DNA from: Paralichthys olivaceus
Lineage: Eukaryota > Chordata > Actinopteri > Pleuronectiformes > Paralichthyidae
DNA length: 64,000 nucleotides
Direction: 5' to 3'
Assembly (NCBI RefSeq): GCF_024713975.1
Contig: NC_091095.1
Span: 360,001 to 424,000, forward strand
Part shown: positions 52,903-63,000 of the stretch, in pieces
Position numbering within the stretch: the first letter of the stretch is position 1
Layout: every line of letters begins with the position of its first letter
Position numbers and translations under genes: made by a program
The notes under the pieces: model-generated
Databases searched by the model: none
Told to the model about the DNA's origin: nothing
The model's input: the letters and a program-made list of their open reading frames with translations, nothing else

Positions 52903-53240
52903 AGAAGAATCAACGTCCCGATGAAGAAAAACTCTTTTTAAATCAAGTCACTTCGTTTCTGTATCAAACTCAACAAGAATCTGAGCCTGAGAACACCGAC
53001 TGTTCTCGGTTTGTTTGTCTGTTTGTTTGAGGAGGTTTTTTAGAAGCATCTGGAAGCAGCTCTGTAATTTGACCTCACTGGCTGGTGTTTGTCAGATTCT
53101 CCACCAGGAGGCGACGTTTCTTTTCGATCATGTCACCTGCAAATGTGAACATCACTGTGTGTGTGTGTGTGAAGTTAATATTTCTGTTTATTTTTTTGTT
53201 AAAACACAAATATGAGATTATGATCGACTGATGAAGAAGA

Positions 53241-53246
53241 AATAAA
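53241..53246 (+). terminator. reep6 polyadenylation signal
   Basis: AATAAA about 340 bp after the reep6 stop codon, before the LINE insertion. It is the first canonical signal after the last exon. Confidence 0.6.
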
Positions 53247-53546
53247 AATCATGCATCACATTAAAACATGAGGAGCTGACTCGTCGCTGCTTCATGAGAA
53301 CATGCTAACATGTGGACATTAGCATGCTAACATGTGGACATTAGCATATTAGCATGTTCATAGTGACATGTGATGTTTTGATGTTCATCTCAGGTCAGTT
53401 TCTATCTCATGAATCAGTTTGGGTGTTTCTGTTGTTTACTATCAGATTTATTTTATTGTTTCTTTATCTCATTAAAATCTGAGTTTCAAACGTTTTGGAG
53501 GGCGTGGCTTCTGTCTCGACGTTATGACGGCACATATTGACGTACC

Positions 53547-53573
53547 TTCTTCTTCTTCTTCTTCTTCTTCTTC
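53547..53573. repeat. (TTC)9 tract, left flank of LINE
   Basis: Nine TTC units, followed by GTTGGT (53574-53579). The same (TTC)n-GTTGGT arrangement recurs at the right end of the LINE (59207-59275). Confidence 0.95.
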
Positions 53574-53737
53574 GTTGGTGGAGGTGTAGTTGTGAAGACA
53601 GAGGAGGTGAAGGAAAGCGCGTTAAAAAATTTATTCAGTTTTCTGTATGTTTGTTGTGTGTTCATTGTTGTACTGTTGTATAGTGTTTTTGTACGTTTAG
53701 TGTAGTTTTTCTGTGTTTGCCGGGTCTCGTGGCGCGG

Positions 53738-55126
53738 ATGGCGTCCGCAGGGACGCCGCCGATGTCCCTGAGACATGGCGTCAGGCTGGTGCCTCAGCTC
53801 AGCTCCACGGTGGAGCAGGTGGGACATGAGATCATCTCCTACGCTTCCAGGATGAACAAGGCGCTGGTGATCTTTTTTAAACATCCGGACACGGTCGCTA
53901 AGCTCATTGAAAGCGGTCTAACGCTAGAGGATGAGTTCATTCAGGTGTCCCCGCTAGCGGTAGCTTCCACCCGGATCACCGTGTCCGGCGTCCCCCCGTT
54001 CATCCCCAATGAAGCTCTGGAGCGAGAGCTGAGGCGCTTCGGGAAGTTCGCGAGCGGGTTCCGCGCGGTGGCTCTGGGGTGCAGAGACACGAAGCTGAAG
54101 CACGTCCAGTCTCTGCGGAGACAAGCGTTTATGTTTCTGGACAACGAGTCTCAGACTCTGGACGTGTCTTTCCGGGTTCGCTACGAGGAAAGTTTTTATA
54201 TGGTGTATGCGAGCTCGGGAAGCATGAAGTGTTTTCAGTGTGGAGAAGTGGGACACAAAAAAGTGACGTGCCCGAACGGAAGAAGGGCTGGGGGGGGCAC
54301 TGGAGCGGAAGGAGGGGAGGGCAGCGCCGGGGTGACTCGGCCTGCGTGGGGCCGGTCGGCTGGTGCTGCTGCGTCCTCTGCGGCTGATGGTTCTGATGCA
54401 GCGGGTCCAGCGGAGCCCGAGGCGGCTGCGGTGGTGCCGGTGGCTGAGCCTCCCGGGGCGGCGGAGGCAGTTCCGGTGGCTGCGGCTCCCGGTTCGGCGG
54501 AAGCGGTGCCGGTGGCTGCGGCCCCCGGTTCGGCGGAAGCGGTGCCGGTGGCTGCGGCCCCCGGTTCGGCGGAAGCGGTGCCGGTGGCTGCGGCCCCCGG
54601 TTCGGCGGAGGCAGTTCCGGTGGCTGCGGCTCACGGGTCGGCGGTTACGGAGGTTTCGGTGGTACCGGTGGCGGTAGTGCCGGTGGCCGCCGTGAAGACG
54701 AGATGTGAGAAACAGGTTTTAATAAAAAAGGTGGTTGTTGCGAAGCAGGAGATGCAGTGTGGTCCTGTACAGCAGGCAGAACCGGTACAGGCTGAAGTAG
54801 TCAACAGTCAGGTTAGTGAGATGGACGTGGAGGAAGATTATGAATCGGATAATGTGTCTCTAGCTGACAGCGTCTCACTAAGCGCAGATTTATACTCATT
54901 AAAAGAGGTCAATGACTTTTTAGATGAATCGTTTGGTAAAGCAGTGGAGGTAGGGGAGTTCTTCCCAGACATAAAAAAGTTCATCCAGACAGCCAGTACC
55001 CTCCAGAAGGTGGTGGGGACGGATGTCCTGGATGAGAAAAGAAGATATAGGCTGAGGAAGCATGTCACTGCAGCGAAAAAAGGTCTACCATGTAATACAC
55101 GATCCAAGAGAAGGAAAAAGTTGTAG
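53738..55126 (+). CDS. LINE ORF1, nucleic-acid-binding protein with zinc knuckle
   Basis: 462 residues from ATG 53738 (an earlier TTG at 53717 is not favoured). ORF1 proteins of such elements coat the element RNA. A region at about residues 85-160 (ITVSGVPPFIPNEALERELR ... FMFLD) resembles the RRM-like domain of Tx1-type ORF1. It is followed by one CCHC knuckle, CFQCGEVGHKKVTC (about 54228-54270). A low-complexity Ala/Pro/Val stretch with a 12-residue repeat (PVAAAPGSAEAV) covers 54440-54640, then an acidic segment and a basic C-terminus. There is no frameshift or premature stop. ORF2 begins 90 bp after the stop if its ATG is 55217. Confidence 0.87.
   Translation: MASAGTPPMSLRHGVRLVPQLSSTVEQVGHEIISYASRMNKALVIFFKHPDTVAKLIESGLTLEDEFIQVSPLAVASTRITVSGVPPFIPNEALERELRRFGKFASGFRAVALGCRDTKLKHVQSLRRQAFMFLDNESQTLDVSFRVRYEESFYMVYASSGSMKCFQCGEVGHKKVTCPNGRRAGGGTGAEGGEGSAGVTRPAWGRSAGAAASSAADGSDAAGPAEPEAAAVVPVAEPPGAAEAVPVAAAPGSAEAVPVAAAPGSAEAVPVAAAPGSAEAVPVAAAPGSAEAVPVAAAHGSAVTEVSVVPVAVVPVAAVKTRCEKQVLIKKVVVAKQEMQCGPVQQAEPVQAEVVNSQVSEMDVEEDYESDNVSLADSVSLSADLYSLKEVNDFLDESFGKAVEVGEFFPDIKKFIQTASTLQKVVGTDVLDEKRRYRLRKHVTAAKKGLPCNTRSKRRKKL
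54440..54640 (+). repeat. 36-bp coding repeat inside LINE ORF1
   Basis: About five copies of a GC-rich 36-bp unit around GGTGGCTGCGGCCCCCGG, encoding PVAAAPGSAEAV in frame. Near-identity of the copies suggests recent tandem expansion. Confidence 0.9.
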
Positions 55127-55216
55127 AATAAATTAACTATGACCATTCATCACTGGGTGTTTTCTTTCTGCTGTATATACCTGTTTGTCTTTTTACACTG
55201 TATTTTTTATCCTATC

Positions 55217-58200
55217 ATGGCATTAAGGGTAGCCTCATTAAACATAAACGGGGGTAGAAGTGCTCAGAAAAGGTTTTTAGTATCAGAACTTTTTAAAGAA
55301 AAAAAGCTGGACGTCCTTTTTTTACAGGAGACTCACAGTGATCGCCTGAATGAGACAGACTGGGGAGTATGGTGGGGGGGGCAGCACGTACTCAGCCATG
55401 GCTCTAACCTGAGCGCAGGAGTTGCTGTTTTATTTTCTCCCTCATTAAACGTGACAATTCTATCCAGCACAGAGAGCGTGGCAGGCAGGCTTCTGACTAT
55501 AAGAGTGGAAATACACAGTATTATTTTTAATTTAATCAACGTGTATGCACACAACCAAGGCCCTGAACGGGTTACTCTTTTTAAATTATTAAAGAACATG
55601 TTGGGTAGTGTTGGTCAAGGGGAGTGTATAATAATGGGGGGGGATTGGAACTGCTGCACGGATGTCAATCTGGACCGAACAGGACAGGAGCTCCATCCTC
55701 AGTCCTCCTCTTTCCTGGGCCAGACGGTCAAGGAGGCAGATCTAGTGGACGCCTGGAGGAGGCAGCATCCTTCAGCCAGGCAGTATACCTGGATAAAGAT
55801 AACAGACGGCAGGATCCATGGTGCCCGGCTGGACAGATTTTACATATCCGCTCCTTTTATCACACGTGTGACAAACTGTCAGATTCACCCAGTTGGTTTC
55901 ACAGACCATCAGTTAGTTCTAGTAGATCTACTTTTATCTCCTGCTAAAAAGTCTGGATCTTTCTGGCATTTTAATGTTAAACTTTTAAAGGACTTAAATT
56001 TCTGTGGGAATTTTAAACTGTTCTGGGCCAACTGGGAATCAAAGAAAGAATTGTTTCCCTCCCTGAGTCAGTGGTGGGAGGTTGGCAAGGGCCAAATTAA
56101 GGTGTTCTGCCAGCAATACACTGCCTACTCTTCAGGAAACATTAAAAGAGCAATGGAGAGGCTAGAGGCCGACATAAAGGAGCTGGAAAGTGTACCTACC
56201 AACACGGAGACATTAAAAGCTAAAAAACAACAACTGAACTCCTTTCTCCAGGAGAAGGCCAAAGGAGCTCTGGTTCGAGCACGATTCCAGAAATTAAAAG
56301 ACATAGATGCACCCACCACTTTCTTTTTTAATCTGGAGAGATCCGTGGCCCAGGGGAAGCAGATGGTGGGTCTCCGGCTGCCGGATGGGAATATAACAGC
56401 AGAACCAGCCGAGATGAGGAGACACGCGGTGGAGTTCTATACCGACCTGTTTGGGGCAGAGGAGTGTGACGGTGAAGCTGTGGCCGAGCTGCTGCAGGAC
56501 CTCCCACAGCTGAGTCCAGGTGAGAGAGACATCCTGAGCTCGGACATCACGCTGGAGGAGCTGACCACTGCAGTTTCGCAGATGGCTGCAGGTAAGTCAC
56601 CAGGTTTGGATGGATTACCGGCAGATTTTTTAAAACATTTCTGGAACATTATGGGACAGGATCTGCTGGATGTCTTGAAGGAGTCGTTTGGGAAGGGGCT
56701 TCTTCCAGCCTCCTGCAGACGAGCGGTAATATCACTACTGCCGAAGAAAGGGGATCTGACCCTGCTGAAAAACTGGAGACCCGTCTCTCTGTTATGTAGT
56801 GACTATAAGGTTTTATCTAAGGTTTTAGCAAATAGATTCAAGGATTTTATGGAAGTGCTTATTGGTGCTGACCAATCTTATTGTGTACCAGGTAGGTCAA
56901 TGCAGGACAATTTGTTTCTAATGAGAGACATTTTTGATTTATGTAAAACATATAAGATTAATATTGGCATTATTTCCATTGACCAAGAAAAAGCGTTTGA
57001 TCGTGTTGATCGCTCATTCCTGTTTGCCACACTGCAGGCTTTTGGTGTCGGGGAGCACTTTCTGTCCTGGGTGAAATTATTGTATAATGATACGTGTTGT
57101 GTGGTGAAGGTGGGGGGAGGGCTGAGCCGACCTGTACCAGTAGAAAGAGGGATCAGGCAGGGATGCCCCATCTCAGGCCAACTGTACAGCGTGGCCATCG
57201 AACCTCTCCTGTGGCGGCTCAGGACTCGGCTGAAAGGCCTGCGTCTGCCTGAGCTGGCTCACAGCCCCCCAATAGTAGTGTCAGCGTATGCGGATGACGT
57301 GAACATCTTTGTACAGAATCAGGAGGACATACAAGAGTTAGAGGGAGGTTTTTCATTATATGCGAAGGCTTCATCAGCAAAAGTGAACTGGGGAAAGAGT
57401 GAGGCATGTGTGATTGGTCAGTGGGACGCAGGGAGAGTACCCCGTCTCCCTGGGAACCTGACATGGGAAGTAAAAGGGTTGAAAGTCCTCGGATTGTATA
57501 TTGGCAGTGAAGAGATAGAGAGGCAGAACTGGGAGGGAGTGCTGGGGAAGGTGCAGGTCAAGTTGTCTAAATGGAAATGGTTGCTACCCCAGTTGTCCTA
57601 CAGGGGAAGAAGTCTGATAGTCAATAACCTGGTTGCAGCATCCCTGTGGCACAGACTCCAGGTGCTCACTCCTCCACCAGGACTCATGGAACAACTACAG
57701 AGGCTGCTGGTGGATTTCTTTTGGTCGGGGCATCACTGGGTGCGGGCGTCCGTGCTGTACCTCCCGGTGGCAGAGGGGGGCCATGGACTCATAGACATCA
57801 TTGCAAGGATTGCTGCTTTTAGACTGCAGGCCGCCCAGAGGCTCCTGTACAGCTCCACACTGTGCTGGTCGGCTGTGGCACGCCTGCTGCTCTGGAGAGC
57901 CGGGGGCCTTGGTTATGACAAACAGCTGTTCCTGTTGAACACTCCACAGCACAAACTGACTGGACTCACTGTTTTTTATAACTCAGTGATGGATGCATGG
58001 AGGACGCTCCATTTCAAGAGGCCTCCCGACCCCACGCCTGGGATGTGGCTCTTTGAGGAGCCACTGTTTGATAATGCTTTCCTGGTCACCTCAGTCCTGA
58101 CATCTGCAACTGTAAAGGAAAAGTTCAGGGAGGCAGGTATTGTGAAGCTGGGCCACCTGACCCGGACGTCACTTGAGAGGTTGGCGGAGGTGACAGGAGT

Positions 58201-59083
58201 TCGATCCACCAGAATGCTGCGGAGCCTCGTGGACGAGGTTTGGCAGGCGCTGCCCAAAGCCCTGAAGAGCTTCGCTCAAAACAAATGTCAGGCAGACCAG
58301 TGGACCAGAACAGAAAAATACATTTTCCCTATCCTGAAGGTGAGTCCTGCAGTGGGGGAGTGGAGAGAAGAGAGCGGCCGACTGCTAACCTTCAGGACTC
58401 CAGCACTAGGCACATTCAGCACCTGTGCAGGGAAAAAACTGTACCACAGCTGCGTGAAGGTCCTGAACTGTCGCTCTCTTGAAGGAGTCAGGGAGTCCAG
58501 GTGGACTGAGTTCTTTGGCGCAGACTATTCCCCTAGTGGCAGCTGGCGGGTCCTGTATAAACCTCCTGTGGAGAGACGGATGGCAGACATCCAGTGGAGA
58601 ATTATACATGGAGCTCTAGCTACAAACAGATACAGAGCTCACCTGGACCCAAGCACTGAGGGGGGGTGTCCTTTCTGTTCGCTGCCTGAGACCCTGGAGC
58701 ACTTAGTGGTGTCCTGTCCCAGGTTAGCGGACATGTTTAAACAGCTGCAGGAGTGGGTGGGGGGGTTAGGAGAGGTTTTCTCTTTGCCGCTTTTTGTGTT
58801 TGGTCCCAAGTACACAGCAAGGAAAAAACATATCATGGTTTTAATGAATTTTATTTTTTCGAATGCAAAGATGGCAACCTGGATCAGTCGCAAAAATAAA
58901 ATGGCTGGGAGAGGCTGGACGGATCCGCTGCGCTGTGTGAGGGGTTTTATGGCAGCTAGGCTGAGTATTGAACATGCATATTTTAAACTGACAAACAATT
59001 TGGAGGGTTTCAGGGCTGTGTGGGGGGTGGGGCAGGTCCTGTGCTCACTGGGGGAGAACCAGGCTCTGGTTTTAACTTTTTAG
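55217..59083 (+). CDS. LINE ORF2, endonuclease-reverse transcriptase
   Basis: 1288 residues from ATG 55217 (MALRVASLNINGG); the frame is open from 55139. It nicks target DNA and primes cDNA synthesis on the nick. AP-type endonuclease motifs: SLNINGG, FLQETHSD, IIMGGDWNC, GARLDRFY and FTDHQLV. Reverse transcriptase motifs: AAGKSPGLDGLPADF, LKNWRPVSLLCSDYKVLSK, SIDQEKAFDRVD, IRQGCPISGQLYS and the catalytic SAYADDVNIF. A Cys/His motif near the C-terminus (CPFCSLPETLEHLVVSCP, about 58665-58725) is typical of L1/Tx1 ORF2. I find no internal stop or frameshift and no altered catalytic residue, so it may encode an active enzyme. Confidence 0.93.
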   Translation: MALRVASLNINGGRSAQKRFLVSELFKEKKLDVLFLQETHSDRLNETDWGVWWGGQHVLSHGSNLSAGVAVLFSPSLNVTILSSTESVAGRLLTIRVEIHSIIFNLINVYAHNQGPERVTLFKLLKNMLGSVGQGECIIMGGDWNCCTDVNLDRTGQELHPQSSSFLGQTVKEADLVDAWRRQHPSARQYTWIKITDGRIHGARLDRFYISAPFITRVTNCQIHPVGFTDHQLVLVDLLLSPAKKSGSFWHFNVKLLKDLNFCGNFKLFWANWESKKELFPSLSQWWEVGKGQIKVFCQQYTAYSSGNIKRAMERLEADIKELESVPTNTETLKAKKQQLNSFLQEKAKGALVRARFQKLKDIDAPTTFFFNLERSVAQGKQMVGLRLPDGNITAEPAEMRRHAVEFYTDLFGAEECDGEAVAELLQDLPQLSPGERDILSSDITLEELTTAVSQMAAGKSPGLDGLPADFLKHFWNIMGQDLLDVLKESFGKGLLPASCRRAVISLLPKKGDLTLLKNWRPVSLLCSDYKVLSKVLANRFKDFMEVLIGADQSYCVPGRSMQDNLFLMRDIFDLCKTYKINIGIISIDQEKAFDRVDRSFLFATLQAFGVGEHFLSWVKLLYNDTCCVVKVGGGLSRPVPVERGIRQGCPISGQLYSVAIEPLLWRLRTRLKGLRLPELAHSPPIVVSAYADDVNIFVQNQEDIQELEGGFSLYAKASSAKVNWGKSEACVIGQWDAGRVPRLPGNLTWEVKGLKVLGLYIGSEEIERQNWEGVLGKVQVKLSKWKWLLPQLSYRGRSLIVNNLVAASLWHRLQVLTPPPGLMEQLQRLLVDFFWSGHHWVRASVLYLPVAEGGHGLIDIIARIAAFRLQAAQRLLYSSTLCWSAVARLLLWRAGGLGYDKQLFLLNTPQHKLTGLTVFYNSVMDAWRTLHFKRPPDPTPGMWLFEEPLFDNAFLVTSVLTSATVKEKFREAGIVKLGHLTRTSLERLAEVTGVRSTRMLRSLVDEVWQALPKALKSFAQNKCQADQWTRTEKYIFPILKVSPAVGEWREESGRLLTFRTPALGTFSTCAGKKLYHSCVKVLNCRSLEGVRESRWTEFFGADYSPSGSWRVLYKPPVERRMADIQWRIIHGALATNRYRAHLDPSTEGGCPFCSLPETLEHLVVSCPRLADMFKQLQEWVGGLGEVFSLPLFVFGPKYTARKKHIMVLMNFIFSNAKMATWISRKNKMAGRGWTDPLRCVRGFMAARLSIEHAYFKLTNNLEGFRAVWGVGQVLCSLGENQALVLTF

Positions 59084-59206
59084 GGTTGGTGTCTGACGTG
59101 TGTGTATATTATGGTTTTTATCCCTTTGTCTTTGCAAAAATTGGGTTGAGAAATTAGGATTTGTTTGACAATGTGTCTTAATTAAAGTTATTTAAAAGTC
59201 AAAGTC

Positions 59207-59269
59207 TTCTTCTTCTTCTTCTTCTTCTTCTTCTTCTTCTTCTTCTTCTTCTTCTTCTTCTTCTTCTTC
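59207..59269. repeat. (TTC)21 tract, right flank of LINE
   Basis: Twenty-one perfect TTC units followed by GTTGGTTTATTGGCGGG. The (TTC)n-GTTGG-TTTATTGGCGG combination resembles a repeat widespread in fish genomes, which may be the original target. Confidence 0.95.
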
Positions 59270-59369
59270 GTTGGTTTATTGGCGGGTGAAAACCACCGTC
59301 AGGGCTCTTGCGCGCCCTCTCGTGTATCTGTGACGCAGGAACTCTCTTGTTATAAAACACTACCCGGCC

Positions 59370-59790
59370 TCTGATTGGATGAGTCTGATATTCTGCCCTG
59401 ACTCTGACCAATCATCAGCCTTCATTTCCAAACTGGGCCAACCCAACTGGACGTCAAGAGACCAATGAAATAACGCAATATAACGGAAATACGCTAAACT
59501 TGCTTTCAGAATAATATCAAATAAAACGATTGGCTCGGATCACATCATATAAAATAAAGATGGACGACGCGTCTCCACCTCCTCCAAAGATGAAGTTAGA
59601 ATATCTCGGATAAAAGTAACTTCCGATGTTTATAAAAAGCCTTTGGTGGTTTTGTTTGTTAGACACGATTCTCACAGGGAGCTTTATTTTGAAGTGTGAG
59701 CCCGGAAGTGATGTTTTCCTCTGGTGAAGCGGTCTGAACCGTGAAGCTCAGAAATCGATCTGTGACCAACCAGCAGGTAGTTTATCAACG
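59370..59790 (+). promoter_or_regulatory. thop1 promoter and 5' UTR
   Basis: NF-Y-like boxes, ATTGG near 59374-59378 and CCAAT near 59408-59412 and 59461-59465, plus an ETS/GABP-like CCGGAAGTG (59702-59710), lie upstream of ATG 59791. No TATA box is evident, as expected for a housekeeping gene. The LINE's TTC tail ends about 100 bp upstream of the first CCAAT-type box. Confidence 0.5.
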
Positions 59791-59858
59791 ATGGGACCGA
59801 CAGGTGAGTGGACACGTGCACTTTGTAACGTGAAGTCAGAGACTGACGGGAGTCCAGG

Positions 59859-59892
<34 letters not shown>

Positions 59893-59968
59893 TCTCTGTC
59901 TCTCTCTGTCTCTCTCTCTCTGTCTCTCTCTCACTGTCTCTCTCTCTGTCTCTCTCTCTCTGTCTCTC

Positions 59969-60007
<39 letters not shown>

Positions 60008-63000
60008 CTCTCTCACTGTCTCTCTCTCTGTCTGTCTCTCTCTCACTGTCTCTCTCTCTGTCTCTCTGTCTCTCTCTCTCTCTGTCTCTGTCTCTCTCTC
60101 TCTGTCTCTCTCTCTCTGTCTCTCTCTCTCTGAGAACCTGCGGGCTAACTGCTAACGTTAGCTAGCTGCAGCAGCACCTGAAGCAGGTGACGGACCGAGG
60201 ATCGTCACGTGTTCAGGCTTCATGTTTCTATGTGATTAGCATGCTAGCTCTTTGTGCTAAGTCACTGAGCTAACTGTAGCTGCCGGTTATCAGCACGTAC
60301 ACAACATGCGTGAGAGGAAACAAGAAAACATCAACACAAAGCGACCAGCTGCTGTAAACACGATCTGTTTTATTGTGAAGGTCTCTGAAGGGTCTCTGGG
60401 TCTGTGATCTCTAACTTTTACTTTGTAGTAGAATGAAGAACCTCTGATCAGCTGATTGTCGATATTCAGAACAAATCTATATTTATGTTCTTAAAGCAAC
60501 ACTGTAACAGTTACTGATGAACAGCGCCCCCTGCAGCCACACATGATGACAGGATATTACCCATGATCCTCTGCTCCCTGAACCTCAGAGTTCTGAGCTG
60601 ATCTTCAGTTCAGCTTCACTCTTCAACTGTCTGGATGTTTTAATACATATATATATTTATATATATTTATCTTGGACCTGGGATTACGTGGAGATGGTTG
60701 AAAGCCTCATAGTGCTACGTTGTTTTCGATGTTCTATAAAAATATGTCCATATCACGATCGTGTCCCATAGTGTCCTCACCTGTCCTGTCTCATCAGGTG
60801 AGGTGGTGTTTGACAGCCCGGTGCTGGTCTGCTCTGAGAACCGGCTGCAATGGGACCTGAACCCAGAGAAGATCCAGCAGCTCACCGACGAGCTCATCAC
60901 CAACACCAAGAAGGTGTACGACTGCGTGGGAGCACTGGACCTCAGCAGCGTCAACTTCGAGAACACGTTGAAGGCCCTCGCCGACGTGGAGGTCGAGTAC
61001 ACAGGTCAGTGTCAACAAATGATTCCACAAGCTATCTCATGTTGGTCAGAGTCTTCAAATCCAAATGCAAATTGTTTTCCTCAATGACAGATTAAAAAAT
61101 ACTTTATTATAGTTTTTGTTCAGAGCGAAATAGGGTCTGAACAAGAATTTGACTTTCACTCAGAGAACCAGTGACGCAGTTAAAGAATTATCACATGGAT
61201 ACGTAGGTTTGATCAGAGATTCAAAAATATCATCATATTTCGAAGTGACAAAATAATAACATAATGAAAAACTTCTTATCACATGAGAGGAAGAATTAAA
61301 AATGCATAAACAAAGTATGAGATCATTCGATTGGATTAACAGTTGATGTGATTCTGTCCTGTGGAGTGAAAAGTGACTCACAGACAATCGGAGTTATAAA
61401 AACTAAACGTGGCATTTGGATACGAAAGGATAAACTTTTGATTCAACGCCAGATGATTTCACTTGTTACGAGAGCAAGTAAAAGTACGCAATAGAATAAA
61501 TATGTAATAAAATAATAAGTGTAGGGGCAGTAGGTGATCTCCAGTGTTAACGTGATTTTATTTATCAAATGTGAGCCTGGATGTTGTACAAGCTCTTAGT
61601 GCTGCGCTGCGCCCTCTAATGGAATACTCCAGTAACACAGTCTATGACAAATATGTGAACAATTACTCTCAGACACGTGGTCGTCTACGTGAACATGTGA
61701 TTAAAGAGCAAGAAGATCTCCTGCCATGGACTTGACGTAAAAGTCCTGGCTGATCTCACTTCCTGTGGCTCCGCCCTCTACTCTGAGTGAAGTCGAGTCG
61801 ACCTGTGTTTGACTTTTCCTTCAGGTCAGTTGTAAAGTTTGTGTCCTGACCGGCGTTAAAACTGAATCAAACTGTGGATCCAGAGTCAAAGCTTCTAACA
61901 GCAGCTGAAATAAAGTCACTGACTGGTTTTAATCGATGCACCAGGTATTTTTCTGCAGCTCGTTCAGTTATGGACGACGAGCCCGATGTGGAGAGGTCAC
62001 ACGACTCAGGCAGGTCGTTCATTGTGAGCGCTGCCGTGGAGCCGAGTCAGCAGAATCACCAGTGTGTGGAGGTAAAGACTCATCAGCAGTTTGTGGACAA
62101 AGCAGCTGAACCGGCTGCTGCCGCCACAATAAAAGTCTTTGTTCACACAAACACCTGAAAACACACAGTTTCCCTGCAGCTCTGCTGCTGCAACAAGACG
62201 CACAACCAACAGGTGAAATTAAGAAACAATAGAAAACCCAACCGAGTAGGCTTTTCCAGAAGCGTCAGCTCAAATGGAACTTCACATGTAAATAAAATTT
62301 ATGAGGTAGTAAATGGAAGTTGTGGTTGGACTTGATGGTCACGATAACTCCGCCCCCGGCCTATTACGTGCTCTTGCTTGTAGAGCAGCAGCGAGTTGGT
62401 GTCACTCTGGAACCAGTTTTTCTGACTGAGAGCTGTGGAAACACAGAGAACTGGCTCCAGATGAGGAACTGGCTCCGAGCTGAGCCTGGAACTAACTCTG
62501 TGGAAAAGAGCTTTTGTTTGTCGATATGAAAACTTTTATTTTAGAGAATAAACGTTGCAAAAAAGATGTTAATCTTAACATGTTTTACATTTTACAAATA
62601 ATCCACTACACTGTCAGTGAGAATCAATCATCAGATTAAATAATCTGGTATTAAAATGTTGATGTTCATAAAAATAAATCCGTCGATTCATCCAGAAATA
62701 ATCATAATGATGTTTCCAGTTGTCGTCACCTGTGTTTGATTCGTAAATGAAGAAACGCATCAGTGACGTTTCTCTTCTAACTGACCCCGCCCCCTCTACA
62801 TGTGACTCCGCCCCTGCCTCTCAGTCCAGAGGAACATGTTGGATTTCCCGCAGCACGTGTCGTCGTGTAAGGAGGTCCGAGCCGCGAGCACCGAGGCCGA
62901 CAAACGTCTCTCAGAGTTCGACGTGGAGATGAGCATGAGGGAGGACGTCTACTTGAGGATCGTCGCTCTGGAGGTGAGCTAACGCACAAACGACCTCACA

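Larger units (their letters stand above)
53574..59206 (+). mobile_element. Full-length Tx1-type LINE in a TTC microsatellite
   Basis: About 5.6 kb non-LTR retrotransposon with a short 5' UTR (about 160 bp), two intact ORFs (53738-55126 and 55217-59083) and a short 3' UTR (59084-59206) ending AAAAGTCAAAGTC. It is bounded on both sides by (TTC)n. ORF order, a single CCHC knuckle in ORF1, and an AP-type endonuclease plus reverse transcriptase without RNase H in ORF2 place it in the L1/Tx1 group. The Tx1 clade is known for sequence-specific elements; from memory, Koshi targets (TTC)n. If GTTGGT is part of a target duplication, the element proper starts near 53580. It lies between reep6 and thop1, same strand. 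Confidence 0.9.

Noticed and set aside
53717-53737. TTG-initiated extension of LINE ORF1
   Set aside because: Eukaryotic initiation at TTG is unlikely and ATG 53738 follows seven codons later.
53954-54634. 226-residue Arg/His-rich ORF on the minus strand
   Set aside because: Antisense shadow of the GC-rich repeat in LINE ORF1.
59791-60165. 124-residue ORF starting at the thop1 ATG
   Set aside because: Only the first 13 nt are coding; the rest is read-through of a donor into a TC repeat.
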